A stretch of 64,000 nucleotides of DNA from Streptomyces sp. P9-A4 (GTDB lineage: Bacteria > Actinomycetota > Actinomycetes > Streptomycetales > Streptomycetaceae). Positions 23,682 to 31,589 of this stretch are shown piece by piece. The stretch spans positions 3,544,501-3,608,500 of the forward strand of contig NZ_JAZIFY010000001.1 of assembly GCF_036634195.1 (NCBI RefSeq), read 5' to 3'. Both the position numbers and the translations under genes were made by a program. Each line of letters starts with the position of its first letter. Positions within the stretch are counted from its first letter, which is position 1. The notes below the pieces were generated by a model, which saw nothing but the letters and a program-made list of their open reading frames with translations, did no database searches and was not told the DNA's origin.

Positions 23682-24827
23682 GTGACTTCAGGCGGCGGGC
23701 GTGAGGCCCAACTCAAGCACACCGGTCTCAGGCCGGGCTGGACCACGGGCGCCTGCGCGACCGCGGCGACCACGGCCGCGTACACGGCCCTGCTGACCGG
23801 CGAGTTCCCCGACCCGGTGACCGTCACCCTGCCGAAGGGGCAGACGCCGTCCTTCGCGCTCACCGCGGAGCGGCTCGCCGGCGGTACGGCCATGGCGGCC
23901 GTCACCAAGGACGCCGGCGACGACCCGGACGTCACCCACGGGGCCGTGATCCGCTCGACGGTACGGCTGCTCCCGCCGGGCTCCGGCGTGGTCTTCCGGG
24001 CCGGCGAGGGCGTCGGTACGGTCACCCTGCCGGGGCTTCCCCTGGAGGTCGGCGAACCGGCGATCAACCCCGTGCCCCGGCAGCTCATGCGCGAGCACGT
24101 GGCGGCGGTCGCGGCGCGGCACGGCGGCGCCGGCGACGTCGAGATCACCGTCTCCGTCGACGGTGGCGCCGAGATCGCCCGTTCCACGTGGAACCCCCGG
24201 ATCGGCATCCTGGGCGGCCTGTCGATCCTCGGCACGACGGGGATCGTCGTCCCGTACTCGTGCTCCGCCTGGATCGACTCGATCCGCCGGGGCGTGGACG
24301 TGGCCCGCGCGGGCGGCCTCACGCACGTGGCCGGGTGCACCGGCTCCACCTCGGAGCGGACGGTGGCGACGCTCTACGACCTGCCGGAGATCGCGCTCCT
24401 CGACATGGGCGACTTCGCGGGCGCGGTCCTCAAGTACGTACGCCGCCATCCGGTCGACCGGCTCACGGTCTGCGGCGGTTTCGCGAAGCTCTCCAAGCTC
24501 GCCGCGGGCCATCTGGACCTGCACTCGGCGCGCTCCCAGGTCGACAAGGCCTTCCTCGCGGACCTGGCCGTCACCGGCGGCGCCTCGGAGTCCCTGGCCT
24601 CGGAGATCGCCGCGGCGAACACGGGCCTGGCCGCGCTCCGCCTCTGCGAGGCGGCCGGCGTCCCCCTCGGCGACCTGGTCGCCGCCCGCGCCCGCGACGA
24701 GGCCCTGTCGGTCCTCAGGGGCGCACCGGTGGCGGTCGACGTGGTCTGCGTCGACCGGGCGGGTGTGGTGGTGGGACGGTCGGAGGTCGCGGGGCCGGGG
24801 TCGGCGTCGGGGTCTGCGTCGGCGTAG
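23682..24827 (+). CDS. cbiD: Cobalt-precorrin-5B C1-methyltransferase CbiD
   Basis: A 381-aa CbiD protein. Hallmarks are LRPGWTTGACATAA at the N-terminus, GGLSILGTTGIV and AGCTGSTSERTV in the middle, and VCGGFAKLSKLAAGHLDLHS. It performs the C1 methylation at the precorrin-5/6A stage. GTG start with AGGAG 7 nt upstream (23670-23674). CbiD is the form first described in the anaerobic route. Here it stands with CobG and CobN of the aerobic route and in place of CobF, which is not in this window. The last ten codons are a Gly/Ser/Ala repeat. Confidence 0.95.
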   Translation: MTSGGGREAQLKHTGLRPGWTTGACATAATTAAYTALLTGEFPDPVTVTLPKGQTPSFALTAERLAGGTAMAAVTKDAGDDPDVTHGAVIRSTVRLLPPGSGVVFRAGEGVGTVTLPGLPLEVGEPAINPVPRQLMREHVAAVAARHGGAGDVEITVSVDGGAEIARSTWNPRIGILGGLSILGTTGIVVPYSCSAWIDSIRRGVDVARAGGLTHVAGCTGSTSERTVATLYDLPEIALLDMGDFAGAVLKYVRRHPVDRLTVCGGFAKLSKLAAGHLDLHSARSQVDKAFLADLAVTGGASESLASEIAAANTGLAALRLCEAAGVPLGDLVAARARDEALSVLRGAPVAVDVVCVDRAGVVVGRSEVAGPGSASGSASA

Positions 24828-24885
24828 GCCTCGTGGGCGGCCTCAGGGGCGGCCTCAGGGGCGTGAATCCGGCGCCGAGTGCCCT

Positions 24886-24932
24886 CCCGCCCGCCCGAGG
24901 ATCCCCCGATGACCGATTGCCGGGCGGGCGGG
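24886..24932. terminator. Bidirectional hairpin between convergent genes
   Basis: CCCGCCCGCCCG (24886-24897) is complementary to CGGGCGGGCGGG (24921-24932), with a 23-nt loop. It lies between the cbiD stop (24827) and the stop of the minus-strand hypothetical gene (24965), so it can terminate both. Confidence 0.6.
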
Positions 24933-24964
24933 GCTCGGGCCTGCGGGCACCGGCCCCGCACCCG

Positions 24965-25678
24965 TCAGCCCGCCGGGTAGCCGATCTCCGCGATGTCCTC
25001 CGCCAGCTCGGCGAGATCCGTCTCCGGGTTGAGGGCCGCCACGAGCTCCCCCGTCAGCGGGCGCAGCGCGAGCACGTGCCGGACCGCCTCGATGTCCACC
25101 GTGCGCTCGTAGTAGTCCGAGGCCCACTCCGCGTACGCCTCCGCCGTGCGGTTCGTCAGGAGGCGGAGGAGGGTGAGCGAACCGTCCGGGTCCGGGTGGT
25201 CCTCCAGGTCCGGGTAGGCGACCTCGCCCGTGTGCCAGGCCGTGTCCGCGGTCTCGCGCCAGAGGCAGGCGGTGGTCACGTGCACGTCGTCCTCGTCCAT
25301 GAACGCGGGCTCCGTCAGGTACTCCCGGAAGGCCTCCGGCACCCCGTCGAGCACCCCCGGCCACGTCTTCCCGTCCGCGAGCGGCCCGTACGGGCTCAGC
25401 GGCGACTCGTGGTCGAAGACTCGGGCGTACGCCCCCGCGGGGGAGAGGACGATCGTGTACTCGCCGCCCGAGCCGTCCCGCATGGACGCCAGCTGCTCGT
25501 CCTCCGACCAGTGGGCGTCGAAGGAGTAGTACCGCCCCTCCCAGGCCGGGCTCAGGATCGCGTCCAGCATCGCGAGCCCCTGGGAGTGGTCGCGCAGTTC
25601 CTCGATGCCCGGCAGTGCCCGGGCCACGTCGTAGACAGTCACGTCTCCATGAGACCGCACGGCCTCCGCGGCCGACAT
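24965..25678 (-). CDS. Conserved hypothetical cytoplasmic protein
   Basis: A 237-aa acidic protein (start ATG 25678), or 225 aa from GTG 25642, where the sequence begins TVYDVARALPGIEELRDHS. I do not recognise a named domain. It has a mixed alpha/beta composition with many aromatic residues (RYYSFDAHWSEDEQLASM), no signal peptide and no membrane segment, and resembles the SUKH/SMI1-like style of soluble proteins without clear motifs. It is divergent from the 24-aa basic microprotein gene 62 bp away and sits between cbiD and cobM without any evident link to B12. Confidence 0.7.
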   Translation of the reverse strand: MSAAEAVRSHGDVTVYDVARALPGIEELRDHSQGLAMLDAILSPAWEGRYYSFDAHWSEDEQLASMRDGSGGEYTIVLSPAGAYARVFDHESPLSPYGPLADGKTWPGVLDGVPEAFREYLTEPAFMDEDDVHVTTACLWRETADTAWHTGEVAYPDLEDHPDPDGSLTLLRLLTNRTAEAYAEWASDYYERTVDIEAVRHVLALRPLTGELVAALNPETDLAELAEDIAEIGYPAG

Positions 25679-25740
25679 GCGGGCCCCCCGCCCCGAACCT
25701 AGGCTGGCCGGGACACGCCCCCCGAGCGAGAGGGAGTCCC

Positions 25741-25815
25741 ATGGCCAAGCGAGGCAACAAGCGGCGCGCGCGGAAGAAGAAGAACGCCAATCACGGCAAG
25801 CGGCCGAACGCCTGA
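25741..25815 (+). CDS. 24-aa highly basic microprotein
   Basis: ATG 25741 with GAGAGGGAG about 5 nt upstream, and TGA at 25813-25815, followed within 10 bp by a 16-bp perfect terminator hairpin. The product is MAKRGNKRRARKKKNANHG plus five residues, with roughly half of its residues Lys, Arg or His, so it must bind nucleic acid or another polyanion. The compact gene with ribosome binding site and terminator argues that it is real. I recall similar tiny basic proteins in other Streptomyces, but its function is unknown; a ribosome- or nucleoid-associated role is possible. Confidence 0.7.
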   Translation: MAKRGNKRRARKKKNANHGKRPNA

Positions 25816-25822
25816 CGTCCAC

Positions 25823-25864
25823 GCGGCGGGGCCCCGGGGATCGGACTTCCCGGGGCCCCGCCGC
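25823..25864 (+). terminator. 16-bp perfect terminator hairpin
   Basis: Arms 25823-25838 and 25849-25864 pair without mismatch around a 10-nt loop, 8 bp after the microprotein stop and 20 bp before the convergent cobM stop. It serves both directions. Confidence 0.85.
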
Positions 25865-25883
25865 GCGCCGTCCCGGGGGCGGC

Positions 25884-26633
25884 TCAGCAGGTGTGGCGGT
25901 CCCTGGCCGGGTCGTACAGGTGGCTGTCGCGGAACTCCGAGGCCGCGAGCGTGCGGCCCACCAGGATCACCGCCGTCTTCGTGATGCCCGCCGCCTTCGT
26001 CTGCGCGGCGATGTCGTCGAGCGTCCCCCGCAGGACGACCTCGTCGGGGCGGCTGGCCATCGCGACCACCGCGGCCGGGCAGTCGGTGCCGTAGTGGGGG
26101 ACGAGTTCGGCCACGACCCGGTCGACGTAGCGGGCGGCGAGGTGGAGGACGAGCAGGGCGCCGCTGCGGCCGAGGGTCGCCAGGTCCTCGCCCTCGGGCA
26201 TCGGGGTGGCCTGCTGTGCGATCCGGGTGAGGACGACCGTCTGGCCGACCGTGGGGACGGTCAGCTCCCGCTTGAGCGCGGCGGCGGCAGCGGCGAAGGC
26301 CGGGACGCCGGGCACGACCTCGTACGGGATGCCCGCCGCGTCCAGCCGCCGCATCTGCTCGGCCATCGCGCTGAAGACGGACGGGTCGCCGGAGTGCAGC
26401 CGCGCCACGTCCTGCCCGGCCTCGTGGGCCGCGGCGATCTCGGCGACGATCTGGTCGAGGTCCATCCGGGCGGTGTCGACGCGCCTGGCGTCCGGCGGGC
26501 ACTCGGCGAGCAGTTCGGTGGGGACGAGGGAGCCGGCGTAGAGGCAGACCCCGCACTTCGCGAGGGTCCTCGCGCCGCGCACGGTGATGAGGTCGGCCGC
26601 GCCGGGGCCCGCGCCGATGAAGTAGACGGTCAT
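25884..26633 (-). CDS. cobM: Precorrin-4 C11-methyltransferase CobM
   Basis: A 249-aa SAM-dependent tetrapyrrole methylase that methylates C11 of precorrin-4 to give precorrin-5. The SAM loop [28 protein letters not shown] and [12 protein letters not shown] are the family landmarks. The ATG at 26633 is the only good start, beginning 8 nt after the cobL stop with AGAGGA immediately before it, so the two genes are probably translated together. It is transcribed opposite to cbiD. Confidence 0.95.
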   Translation of the reverse strand: MTVYFIGAGPGAADLITVRGARTLAKCGVCLYAGSLVPTELLAECPPDARRVDTARMDLDQIVAEIAAAHEAGQDVARLHSGDPSVFSAMAEQMRRLDAAGIPYEVVPGVPAFAAAAAALKRELTVPTVGQTVVLTRIAQQATPMPEGEDLATLGRSGALLVLHLAARYVDRVVAELVPHYGTDCPAAVVAMASRPDEVVLRGTLDDIAAQTKAAGITKTAVILVGRTLAASEFRDSHLYDPARDRHTC

Positions 26634-26641
26634 TCCTCTGT

Positions 26642-27856
26642 TCAACCCTTCGTTACGGACCACTGGGTGACGGGCATGGCCTGGCGCCAGCCGGTGAAGC
26701 CGCCGACGGGGACGGCGGTGGCGACCGCGAGCCGGACGAGTTCGCCGCCGTGGCGGCGGTAGCGGTCGGCGAGCAGTGCCTCGGACTCCAGCGTCACGGT
26801 GTTGGCGACGAGCCGGCCGCCGGGCGGCAGGGCCTCCCAGCAGGTGTCGAGGAGGCCGGGGGCGGTGAGGCCGCCGCCGATGAAGACCGCGTCGGGGGTG
26901 GGCAGGGCGGCGAGGCCCTCGGGCGCGGGGGCGGTCACGACGCGCAGGGCGGGTACGCCGAGGGCGTCGGCGTTGCGGCTGATGCGGGCGGCCCGCTCGG
27001 GGTTCTTCTCGACGATGACCGCCCGGCAGGAGCGGTGGGTCCGCATCCATTCGATGCCGATGGAGCCGGAGCCGCCGCCGATGTCCCAGAGGAGTTCGCC
27101 GGGTGCGGGGGCGAGCGCGGCGAGGGTGGCGGCGCGCACATATCGCTTGGTGAGCTGCCCGTCGTGCTCGTACGCCTCGTCGGGGAGTCCGGGGGCGGCG
27201 CCGAGCCGGAGCGTGTCCGGGTCGCGTACGCAGTCGAGGGCGAGGACGTTGAGGGGGTCGGTCCGCTCGTGCGGCCAGTCGGCGGCGGTCCCGTCGAGGA
27301 GCCGCTCGGCGGGGCCGCCGAGCTGTTCGAGGACGCGGAGGCGGGTGCCGCCCCAGCCGGTGTCCCGGAGCAGGGCCGCGACCCGGGCGGGGGTGTCGGC
27401 GCCTTCGCTGAGGGCGAGGAGGCGGCGGCCGTCGTGGAGGGCGGCGGAGAGCGCGGCGAGCGGGCGGGCGACGAGGGAGACGGTCTCGACGGCTTCCAGG
27501 GGCCAGCCGAGGCGGGCGCAGGCGTAGGAGACGGAGGAGGGGTGCGGGTGGACGCGGAGGCGCTCGGCGCCCGCGACGTCGGCGAGGGTACGGGCGATGC
27601 CGTGGAAGCTGGGGTCGCCGCTGGCGAGGACGGCGAGGGCGCGGCCCTCGTGGGCGGCGAGCAGGCCGGGGACGGCGGGGCGGAGCGGGGAGGGCCAGGT
27701 GATCCGTTCGCCGGGGCAGTCGGCGGCCGGGAGGAGGGCGAGCTGGCGGGGGGCGCCGAGCAGGACCTCGGCGGTGCGCAGGGCGCGGCGGGAGCTCTCG
27801 GGGAGTCCGTCCCAGCCGTCCGCGCCGATTCCGACGACCGCTATCGCACCGTTCAC
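26642..27856 (-). CDS. cobL: Precorrin-6Y C5,15-methyltransferase (decarboxylating) CobL
   Basis: A 404-aa two-domain enzyme. The N-terminal CbiE-like half (about 1-200, starting [16 protein letters not shown], with [11 protein letters not shown]) and the C-terminal CbiT-like half (about 215-395, SAM motif [14 protein letters not shown]) together methylate C5 and C15 and decarboxylate the acetate side chain at C12, giving precorrin-8X, the substrate of CobH. GTG start. First gene of the cobL-cobM unit; the DUF6126 microprotein gene lies 42 bp upstream on the same strand. Confidence 0.96.
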   Translation of the reverse strand: MNGAIAVVGIGADGWDGLPESSRRALRTAEVLLGAPRQLALLPAADCPGERITWPSPLRPAVPGLLAAHEGRALAVLASGDPSFHGIARTLADVAGAERLRVHPHPSSVSYACARLGWPLEAVETVSLVARPLAALSAALHDGRRLLALSEGADTPARVAALLRDTGWGGTRLRVLEQLGGPAERLLDGTAADWPHERTDPLNVLALDCVRDPDTLRLGAAPGLPDEAYEHDGQLTKRYVRAATLAALAPAPGELLWDIGGGSGSIGIEWMRTHRSCRAVIVEKNPERAARISRNADALGVPALRVVTAPAPEGLAALPTPDAVFIGGGLTAPGLLDTCWEALPPGGRLVANTVTLESEALLADRYRRHGGELVRLAVATAVPVGGFTGWRQAMPVTQWSVTKG

Positions 27857-27898
27857 GTCGGGGACTCTACGTGAGGGGCGCGGGCCCCTACCGCCGGG

Positions 27899-28042
27899 TC
27901 ACTTCTGGGCGTTCTGCCCTACGTGGAAGAGCAGCCAGACGAAGCCCGCGAAGGCGTGGGTGGCGAAGACGTACACGAAGACGCGGAGCATCACGCCCCG
28001 CTCCTTCCAGCGCTCGTTGTCGTACGTCTTCTCCTCGGCCAC
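27899..28042 (-). CDS. DUF6126 family small membrane protein, 47 aa
   Basis: GTG start at 28042 with GGAG a few nt upstream, TGA at 27901-27899. It encodes a charged N-terminus (AEEKTYDNERWKERG) and one membrane span (MLRVFVYVFATHAFAGFVWLLF), ending HVGQNAQK. This matches the conserved Streptomyces DUF6126 family from memory. It is too short for default gene callers using a 60-aa cut-off. It lies directly upstream of cobL and may be cotranscribed with it. Function unknown. Confidence 0.75.
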   Translation of the reverse strand: MAEEKTYDNERWKERGVMLRVFVYVFATHAFAGFVWLLFHVGQNAQK

Positions 28043-28097
28043 GCGCTCCAGGGTACGGGCCGGAATAGACGGCGGGGTGGCACCGTTGGACGTGATA

Positions 28098-28111
28098 GTT
28101 TAAGCTTCAAC
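28098..28111 (+). promoter_or_regulatory. Palindromic operator upstream of the flavin oxidoreductase genes
   Basis: GTTTAAGCTTCAAC is a near-perfect palindrome centred on AAGCTT, 33 bp before the LLM oxidoreductase start and in a markedly AT-rich patch. Its size and half-sites (TTGAA-type) suit a MarR or similar dimeric repressor; no such gene is adjacent. Confidence 0.55.
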
Positions 28112-28143
28112 CAATACATCAGGAACCGCGAGAGGTGAGCACG

Positions 28144-29223
28144 ATGCAGTTCGGGATCTTCACCGTCGGCGACGTGACGGCCGACCCCACCACCGGCCGC
28201 ACCCCCACCGAGCACGAGCGCATCAAGAACACCGTCGCCATCGCGCTCAAGGCCGAGGAGGTCGGGCTCGACGTCTTCGCGACCGGCGAGCACCACAACC
28301 CGCCGTTCGTCCCGTCCTCCCCCACCACCCTCCTCGGGCACATCGCCGCCCGCACCGAGAACCTGATCCTGTCCACCTCCACGACCCTGATCACCACCAA
28401 CGACCCGGTGAAGATCGCCGAGGACTACGCGACCCTCCAGCACCTCGCCGACGGCCGCGTGGACCTGATGATGGGCCGCGGCAACACCGGCCCCGTCTAC
28501 CCGTGGTTCGGCCAGGACATCCGCCAGGGCATCCCGCTCGCCATCGAGCACTACGCGCTCCTCCACAAGCTGTGGAGGGAGGACGTGGTCGACTGGGAGG
28601 GCAAGTTCCGCAGCGCCCTCCAGGGCTTCACGTCCACCCCGCGCCCGCTCGACGGCGTCCCGCCGTTCGTCTGGCACGGCTCCATCCGCTCCCCCGAGAT
28701 CGCCGAGCAGGCCGCGTACTACGGCGACGGCTTCTTCGCGAACCACATCTTCTGGCCCAAGCAGCACACCGAGAAGATGGTCAGGCTCTACCGCCAGCGC
28801 TACGCCCACTACGGGCACGGCACCCCCGAGCAGGCCGTCGTCGGCCTCGGCGGCCAGGTGTTCATGCGCAAGAACTCGCAGGACGCGGTAAGGGACTTCC
28901 GCCCGTACTTCGACAACGCGCCGGTCTACGGCCACGGCCCCTCCCTGGAGGAGTTCAGCCGCGAGACCCCGCTGACCGTCGGCTCGCCGCAGGAGGTCAT
29001 CGAGCGCACCCTGTCCTTCCGCGACTACGTGGGCGACTACCAGCGCCAGCTGTTCCTGGTCGACCACGCGGGACTGCCCCTCAAGACGGTCCTGGAGCAG
29101 CTCGACCTGCTCGGCGAGGAGGTCGTCCCGGTGCTCCGCAAGGAGTTCGCGAGCCTGCGCCCGGCCGGCGTACCGGACTCCGCCCCGCTGCACCCCGCCG
29201 TACAGAAGAAGCAGGAGGTCTGA
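28144..29223 (+). CDS. LLM-class flavin-dependent oxidoreductase
   Basis: A 359-aa luciferase-like monooxygenase-family protein. The barrel begins MQFGIFTVGD, with FATGEHHNPPFVPSSP in the flavin-site region, EDYATLQHLADGRVDLMMGRG and PFVWHGSIRSPE further on. Such enzymes use reduced FMN supplied by a partner reductase to oxidise small substrates. The NADPH-FMN reductase gene follows after 4 bp, which supplies that partner. ATG 28144 is preferred over GTG 28135, because GAGAGG sits 9 nt from the ATG. Confidence 0.92.
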   Translation: MQFGIFTVGDVTADPTTGRTPTEHERIKNTVAIALKAEEVGLDVFATGEHHNPPFVPSSPTTLLGHIAARTENLILSTSTTLITTNDPVKIAEDYATLQHLADGRVDLMMGRGNTGPVYPWFGQDIRQGIPLAIEHYALLHKLWREDVVDWEGKFRSALQGFTSTPRPLDGVPPFVWHGSIRSPEIAEQAAYYGDGFFANHIFWPKQHTEKMVRLYRQRYAHYGHGTPEQAVVGLGGQVFMRKNSQDAVRDFRPYFDNAPVYGHGPSLEEFSRETPLTVGSPQEVIERTLSFRDYVGDYQRQLFLVDHAGLPLKTVLEQLDLLGEEVVPVLRKEFASLRPAGVPDSAPLHPAVQKKQEV

Positions 29224-29227
29224 GGTC

Positions 29228-29851
29228 ATGCAGACGTTGAAGCTGGTCGCCGTGTCCGCCGGACTCAGCGCCCCGTCCTCCACCCGGCTGCTCGCCGACC
29301 GGCTCCTGCAGGCCGCGCGGTACCGGCTGGCCGAGCAGGAGTACGCCGTCGACGTCCAGGTCGTCGAACTGCGCGACCTGGCCGTGGACATCGCGAAGAA
29401 CCTCGTCACCGGCTTCCCCTCGGAGAAGCTCCAGGAGGCGATCGACACGGCGACGGGCGCGGACGGCGTCATCGCCGTCACCCCCGTCTTCACGGCCTCG
29501 TACAGCGGTCTGTTCAAGTCGTTCTTCGACCTGATCGACCCGGCCGCGCTGACCGGCACCCCGGTGCTGATCGGGGCGACCGGCGGCACCGCCCGGCACT
29601 CCCTGGTCCTCGACCACGCGATGCGACCGCTCTTCGCCTATCTGCGGGCCCTCGTCGTCCCGACCGCCGTCTACGCGGCCTCGGAGGACTGGGGTTCGGG
29701 CGGCGACGAGTACACCGAGGGCCTGCCCAACCGGATCACCCGTGCGGGCAACGAGTTCGCGGACACGGTCGCGGCGCGCCCCGCCCGCCGGGAGGACGAG
29801 GACGAGATCGTCCCGTTCGAGAAGCAGTTGGCCGGCCTTCGCCTCGATTGA
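29228..29851 (+). CDS. NADPH-dependent FMN reductase-like protein (CE1759 type)
   Basis: A 207-aa flavodoxin-fold reductase. The phosphate-binding loop SAGLSAPSSTRLLADRL is near the N-terminus, with TPVFTASYSGLFKSFFDLI and GATGGTARHS as further flavin contacts. It lies 4 bp downstream of the LLM oxidoreductase and most likely regenerates its reduced flavin. The two genes form a two-component flavin monooxygenase operon. Substrate unknown. Confidence 0.9.
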   Translation: MQTLKLVAVSAGLSAPSSTRLLADRLLQAARYRLAEQEYAVDVQVVELRDLAVDIAKNLVTGFPSEKLQEAIDTATGADGVIAVTPVFTASYSGLFKSFFDLIDPAALTGTPVLIGATGGTARHSLVLDHAMRPLFAYLRALVVPTAVYAASEDWGSGGDEYTEGLPNRITRAGNEFADTVAARPARREDEDEIVPFEKQLAGLRLD

Positions 29852-29915
29852 TCGGTTTGTTACGTTGTGGGGGAGGCCCTTCCCGGGGTTCCCGACAGCG
29901 AAACGGAGGTCGGCG

Positions 29916-30353
29916 ATGGCCGGCGGCAGGATCGTGGTGGGCGTGGACGGATCGGCGCCCGCTCTGAAGGCGTTGAAGTGGGCGGCCGGGCAGGCCGCTC
30001 TGACCGGGGACTCCCTCCAGACGGTGATCAGCTGGGAGTACCCGGCCTCGTGGGCGACGCTCATGCCCGGCGTACCGGCGGAGTTCGACCCCGAGCGGCT
30101 CGCGAAGCAGATTCTCGACGAGTCGATCGACCAGACCCTCACCCCCCAGGAGGCCGCCGCCACCACCCGCACGGTGGTCGGCGGCAACGCCCCGCAGGCC
30201 CTGCTCGACGCCGCGCGGGGCGCGTCGCTGCTCGTCGTCGGCGACCGCGGATACAGCGGCTTCAAGGCGGCGATGCTCGGCTCGGTCTCCTCGCACGTCA
30301 CCCAGCACGCGCCGTGCCCGGTCGTCGTGGTCCGGGGCGACACGGGGGAGTAG
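29916..30353 (+). CDS. Universal stress protein (UspA family)
   Basis: A 145-aa single Usp domain, start IVVGVDGSAPALKALKWA. The ATP-binding motif is G-D-R-G-Y-S-G-F-K-A-A-M-L-G-S-V-S at about 113-129. Such proteins bind ATP and help cells survive starvation or stress. GGAGG precedes ATG 29916. It is separated from the flavin operon by 64 bp containing a possible promoter (TTGTTACG region at 29858). A large inverted repeat follows the stop. Confidence 0.93.
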   Translation: MAGGRIVVGVDGSAPALKALKWAAGQAALTGDSLQTVISWEYPASWATLMPGVPAEFDPERLAKQILDESIDQTLTPQEAAATTRTVVGGNAPQALLDAARGASLLVVGDRGYSGFKAAMLGSVSSHVTQHAPCPVVVVRGDTGE

Positions 30354-30362
30354 GCGGCCCCC

Positions 30363-30437
30363 GGCATCATGCGCCCGGCCCGGGGGGTGGCGTACGCGGT
30401 ATGCCGTGCGCCCGGCCCCGGCCGGGCGCATGATGCC
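30363..30437 (+). terminator. Nested alternative hairpins between uspA-like and VOC genes
   Basis: An 18-bp perfect inverted repeat (30363-30380 with 30420-30437) encloses a second copy of TGCGCCCGGCC (30407-30417) that can instead pair with 30420-30430. The two folds exclude each other. The right arm ends 3 bp before the VOC ATG at 30441, so the structure may terminate the uspA transcript and also mask the VOC start. Confidence 0.6.
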
Positions 30438-30440
30438 CCC

Positions 30441-30812
30441 ATGGACATCAAGCTGGAACTCGTCGCGGTCCCCGTCACCGATGTCGACCGCGCCAAGGCC
30501 TTCTACGAGCGGGTCGGCTTCCACGCCGACCACGACGTGCCCGTCAGCGACGCCATCCGCTTCGTCCAGATGACCCCGCCGGGCTCGGCCTGCTCGATCG
30601 CCTTCGGCAAGGGGCTCACCGAGATGGCCCCGGGCTCCCTCGACAACATGCAGGTCGTCGTCACCGACATCGAGGAGGCCCACCGCGAGCTGACCGCGCG
30701 CGGGATCGAGGTCAGCGAGATCTCGGACATGCCGTGGGGCTCGTTCGTCTTCTTCGCCGACCCGGACGGCAACCGCTGGGCCGTCCAGCAGACGACGCCG
30801 CGCGGGCGGTAG
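30441..30812 (+). CDS. VOC family protein (glyoxalase-like)
   Basis: A 123-aa single VOC module. The N-terminal strand-helix is LVAVPVTDVDRAKAFYERVGF and the last strand is FFADPDGNRWAVQQT. Cytoplasmic; substrate unknown. No ribosome binding site can be identified, and the ATG follows a long inverted repeat by 3 nt, which may influence its translation. Confidence 0.88.
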   Translation: MDIKLELVAVPVTDVDRAKAFYERVGFHADHDVPVSDAIRFVQMTPPGSACSIAFGKGLTEMAPGSLDNMQVVVTDIEEAHRELTARGIEVSEISDMPWGSFVFFADPDGNRWAVQQTTPRGR

Positions 30813-30849
30813 CGTCGGACGGGCGGGGACGACCGCGCCCGGGGGCGAG

Positions 30850-30890
30850 CGACAACCCCTGGTTGTCGGAGTGACCACCTGCGGTTGTCG
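30850..30890 (+). promoter_or_regulatory. Perfect palindromic operator with extra half-site
   Basis: CGACAACC-CCT-GGTTGTCG (30850-30868) is a perfect 8-bp-arm palindrome, and a third GGTTGTCG half-site lies at 30883-30890, exactly 22 bp (two helical turns) after the previous one. It sits 136 bp upstream of the membrane-protein start at 31026. The protein that binds it is unknown. The rest of 30813-31025 shows nothing else recognisable. Confidence 0.6.
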
Positions 30891-31025
30891 CGCAGCCTCG
30901 TGTCCGCCCCGCCGGACCGGGCGGACACCCCCTCACCCCCGGACGACGCCGTCTCCCCCGCGCGGCGGAGGCGGACCGGTCGCCGGGGCGACGTGCGGGG
31001 CCGGGGGCGGCGGAAGGCTGGAGCC

Positions 31026-31589
31026 ATGATGAAGCTCAAGGCCCTTCCGGACGTGCCCCGTTGGGCCGCCCTCGCCGCCCACGCCGTCCCGCTCGTCACG
31101 CTCCCCTCCGGCCTGTGGCGGATCGCCCTGGTCGCCGGACTGCCGGTCACACAGGACTCCGGGCTCGGACCCCTCGGCCTCGGGGAGTCGGTGTACGTGG
31201 TCTCCCTCAGCGTCGTGTCCGAGCTGCTGGCCTTCCTGACGCTGGGGCTGGTCCGGCCCTGGGGCGAGGTCTTCCCCCGCTGGATGCCGTTGCTCGGCGG
31301 GCGCCGGGTGAATCCGGCCGCCGCGACGGGCGCGGCCCTCGCCGGGGTGGCGGGGCTGTGCGCCATCGCGGGCTGGGGCGCGTACGCCTCGTACGCGGAC
31401 CTGGGGCCGGGCGTCCCGGCCTCGGCGGCCCAGGACGCCCTGCTGATCGCCTGCTACGCGCCGCTGCTCGCCTGGCCCGTGCTGCTGGCCGCCGTCGCGG
31501 TCGCGTACCACCGGCGCCGCCGCCACGGCGGGAAGGGCGGGCGCGGTCAGTACGGCGCGGGCCGGCCCGCCGCGTCCTCGTGGGTGTAG
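31026..31589 (+). CDS. Small integral membrane protein
   Basis: A 187-aa protein with about four membrane spans (e.g. AALAAHAVPLVTLPSGLW, VYVVSLSVVSELLAFLTLGL, AALAGVAGLCAIAGWGAYAS and LIACYAPLLAWPVLLAAVAV) and a basic C-terminal tail (YHRRRRHGGKGGRG). No named family recognised. The start is ATG 31026, immediately followed by a second ATG codon. Its final 43 bp overlap the 3' end of the convergent membrane-protein gene. A palindromic operator lies upstream. Confidence 0.78.
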   Translation: MMKLKALPDVPRWAALAAHAVPLVTLPSGLWRIALVAGLPVTQDSGLGPLGLGESVYVVSLSVVSELLAFLTLGLVRPWGEVFPRWMPLLGGRRVNPAAATGAALAGVAGLCAIAGWGAYASYADLGPGVPASAAQDALLIACYAPLLAWPVLLAAVAVAYHRRRRHGGKGGRGQYGAGRPAASSWV

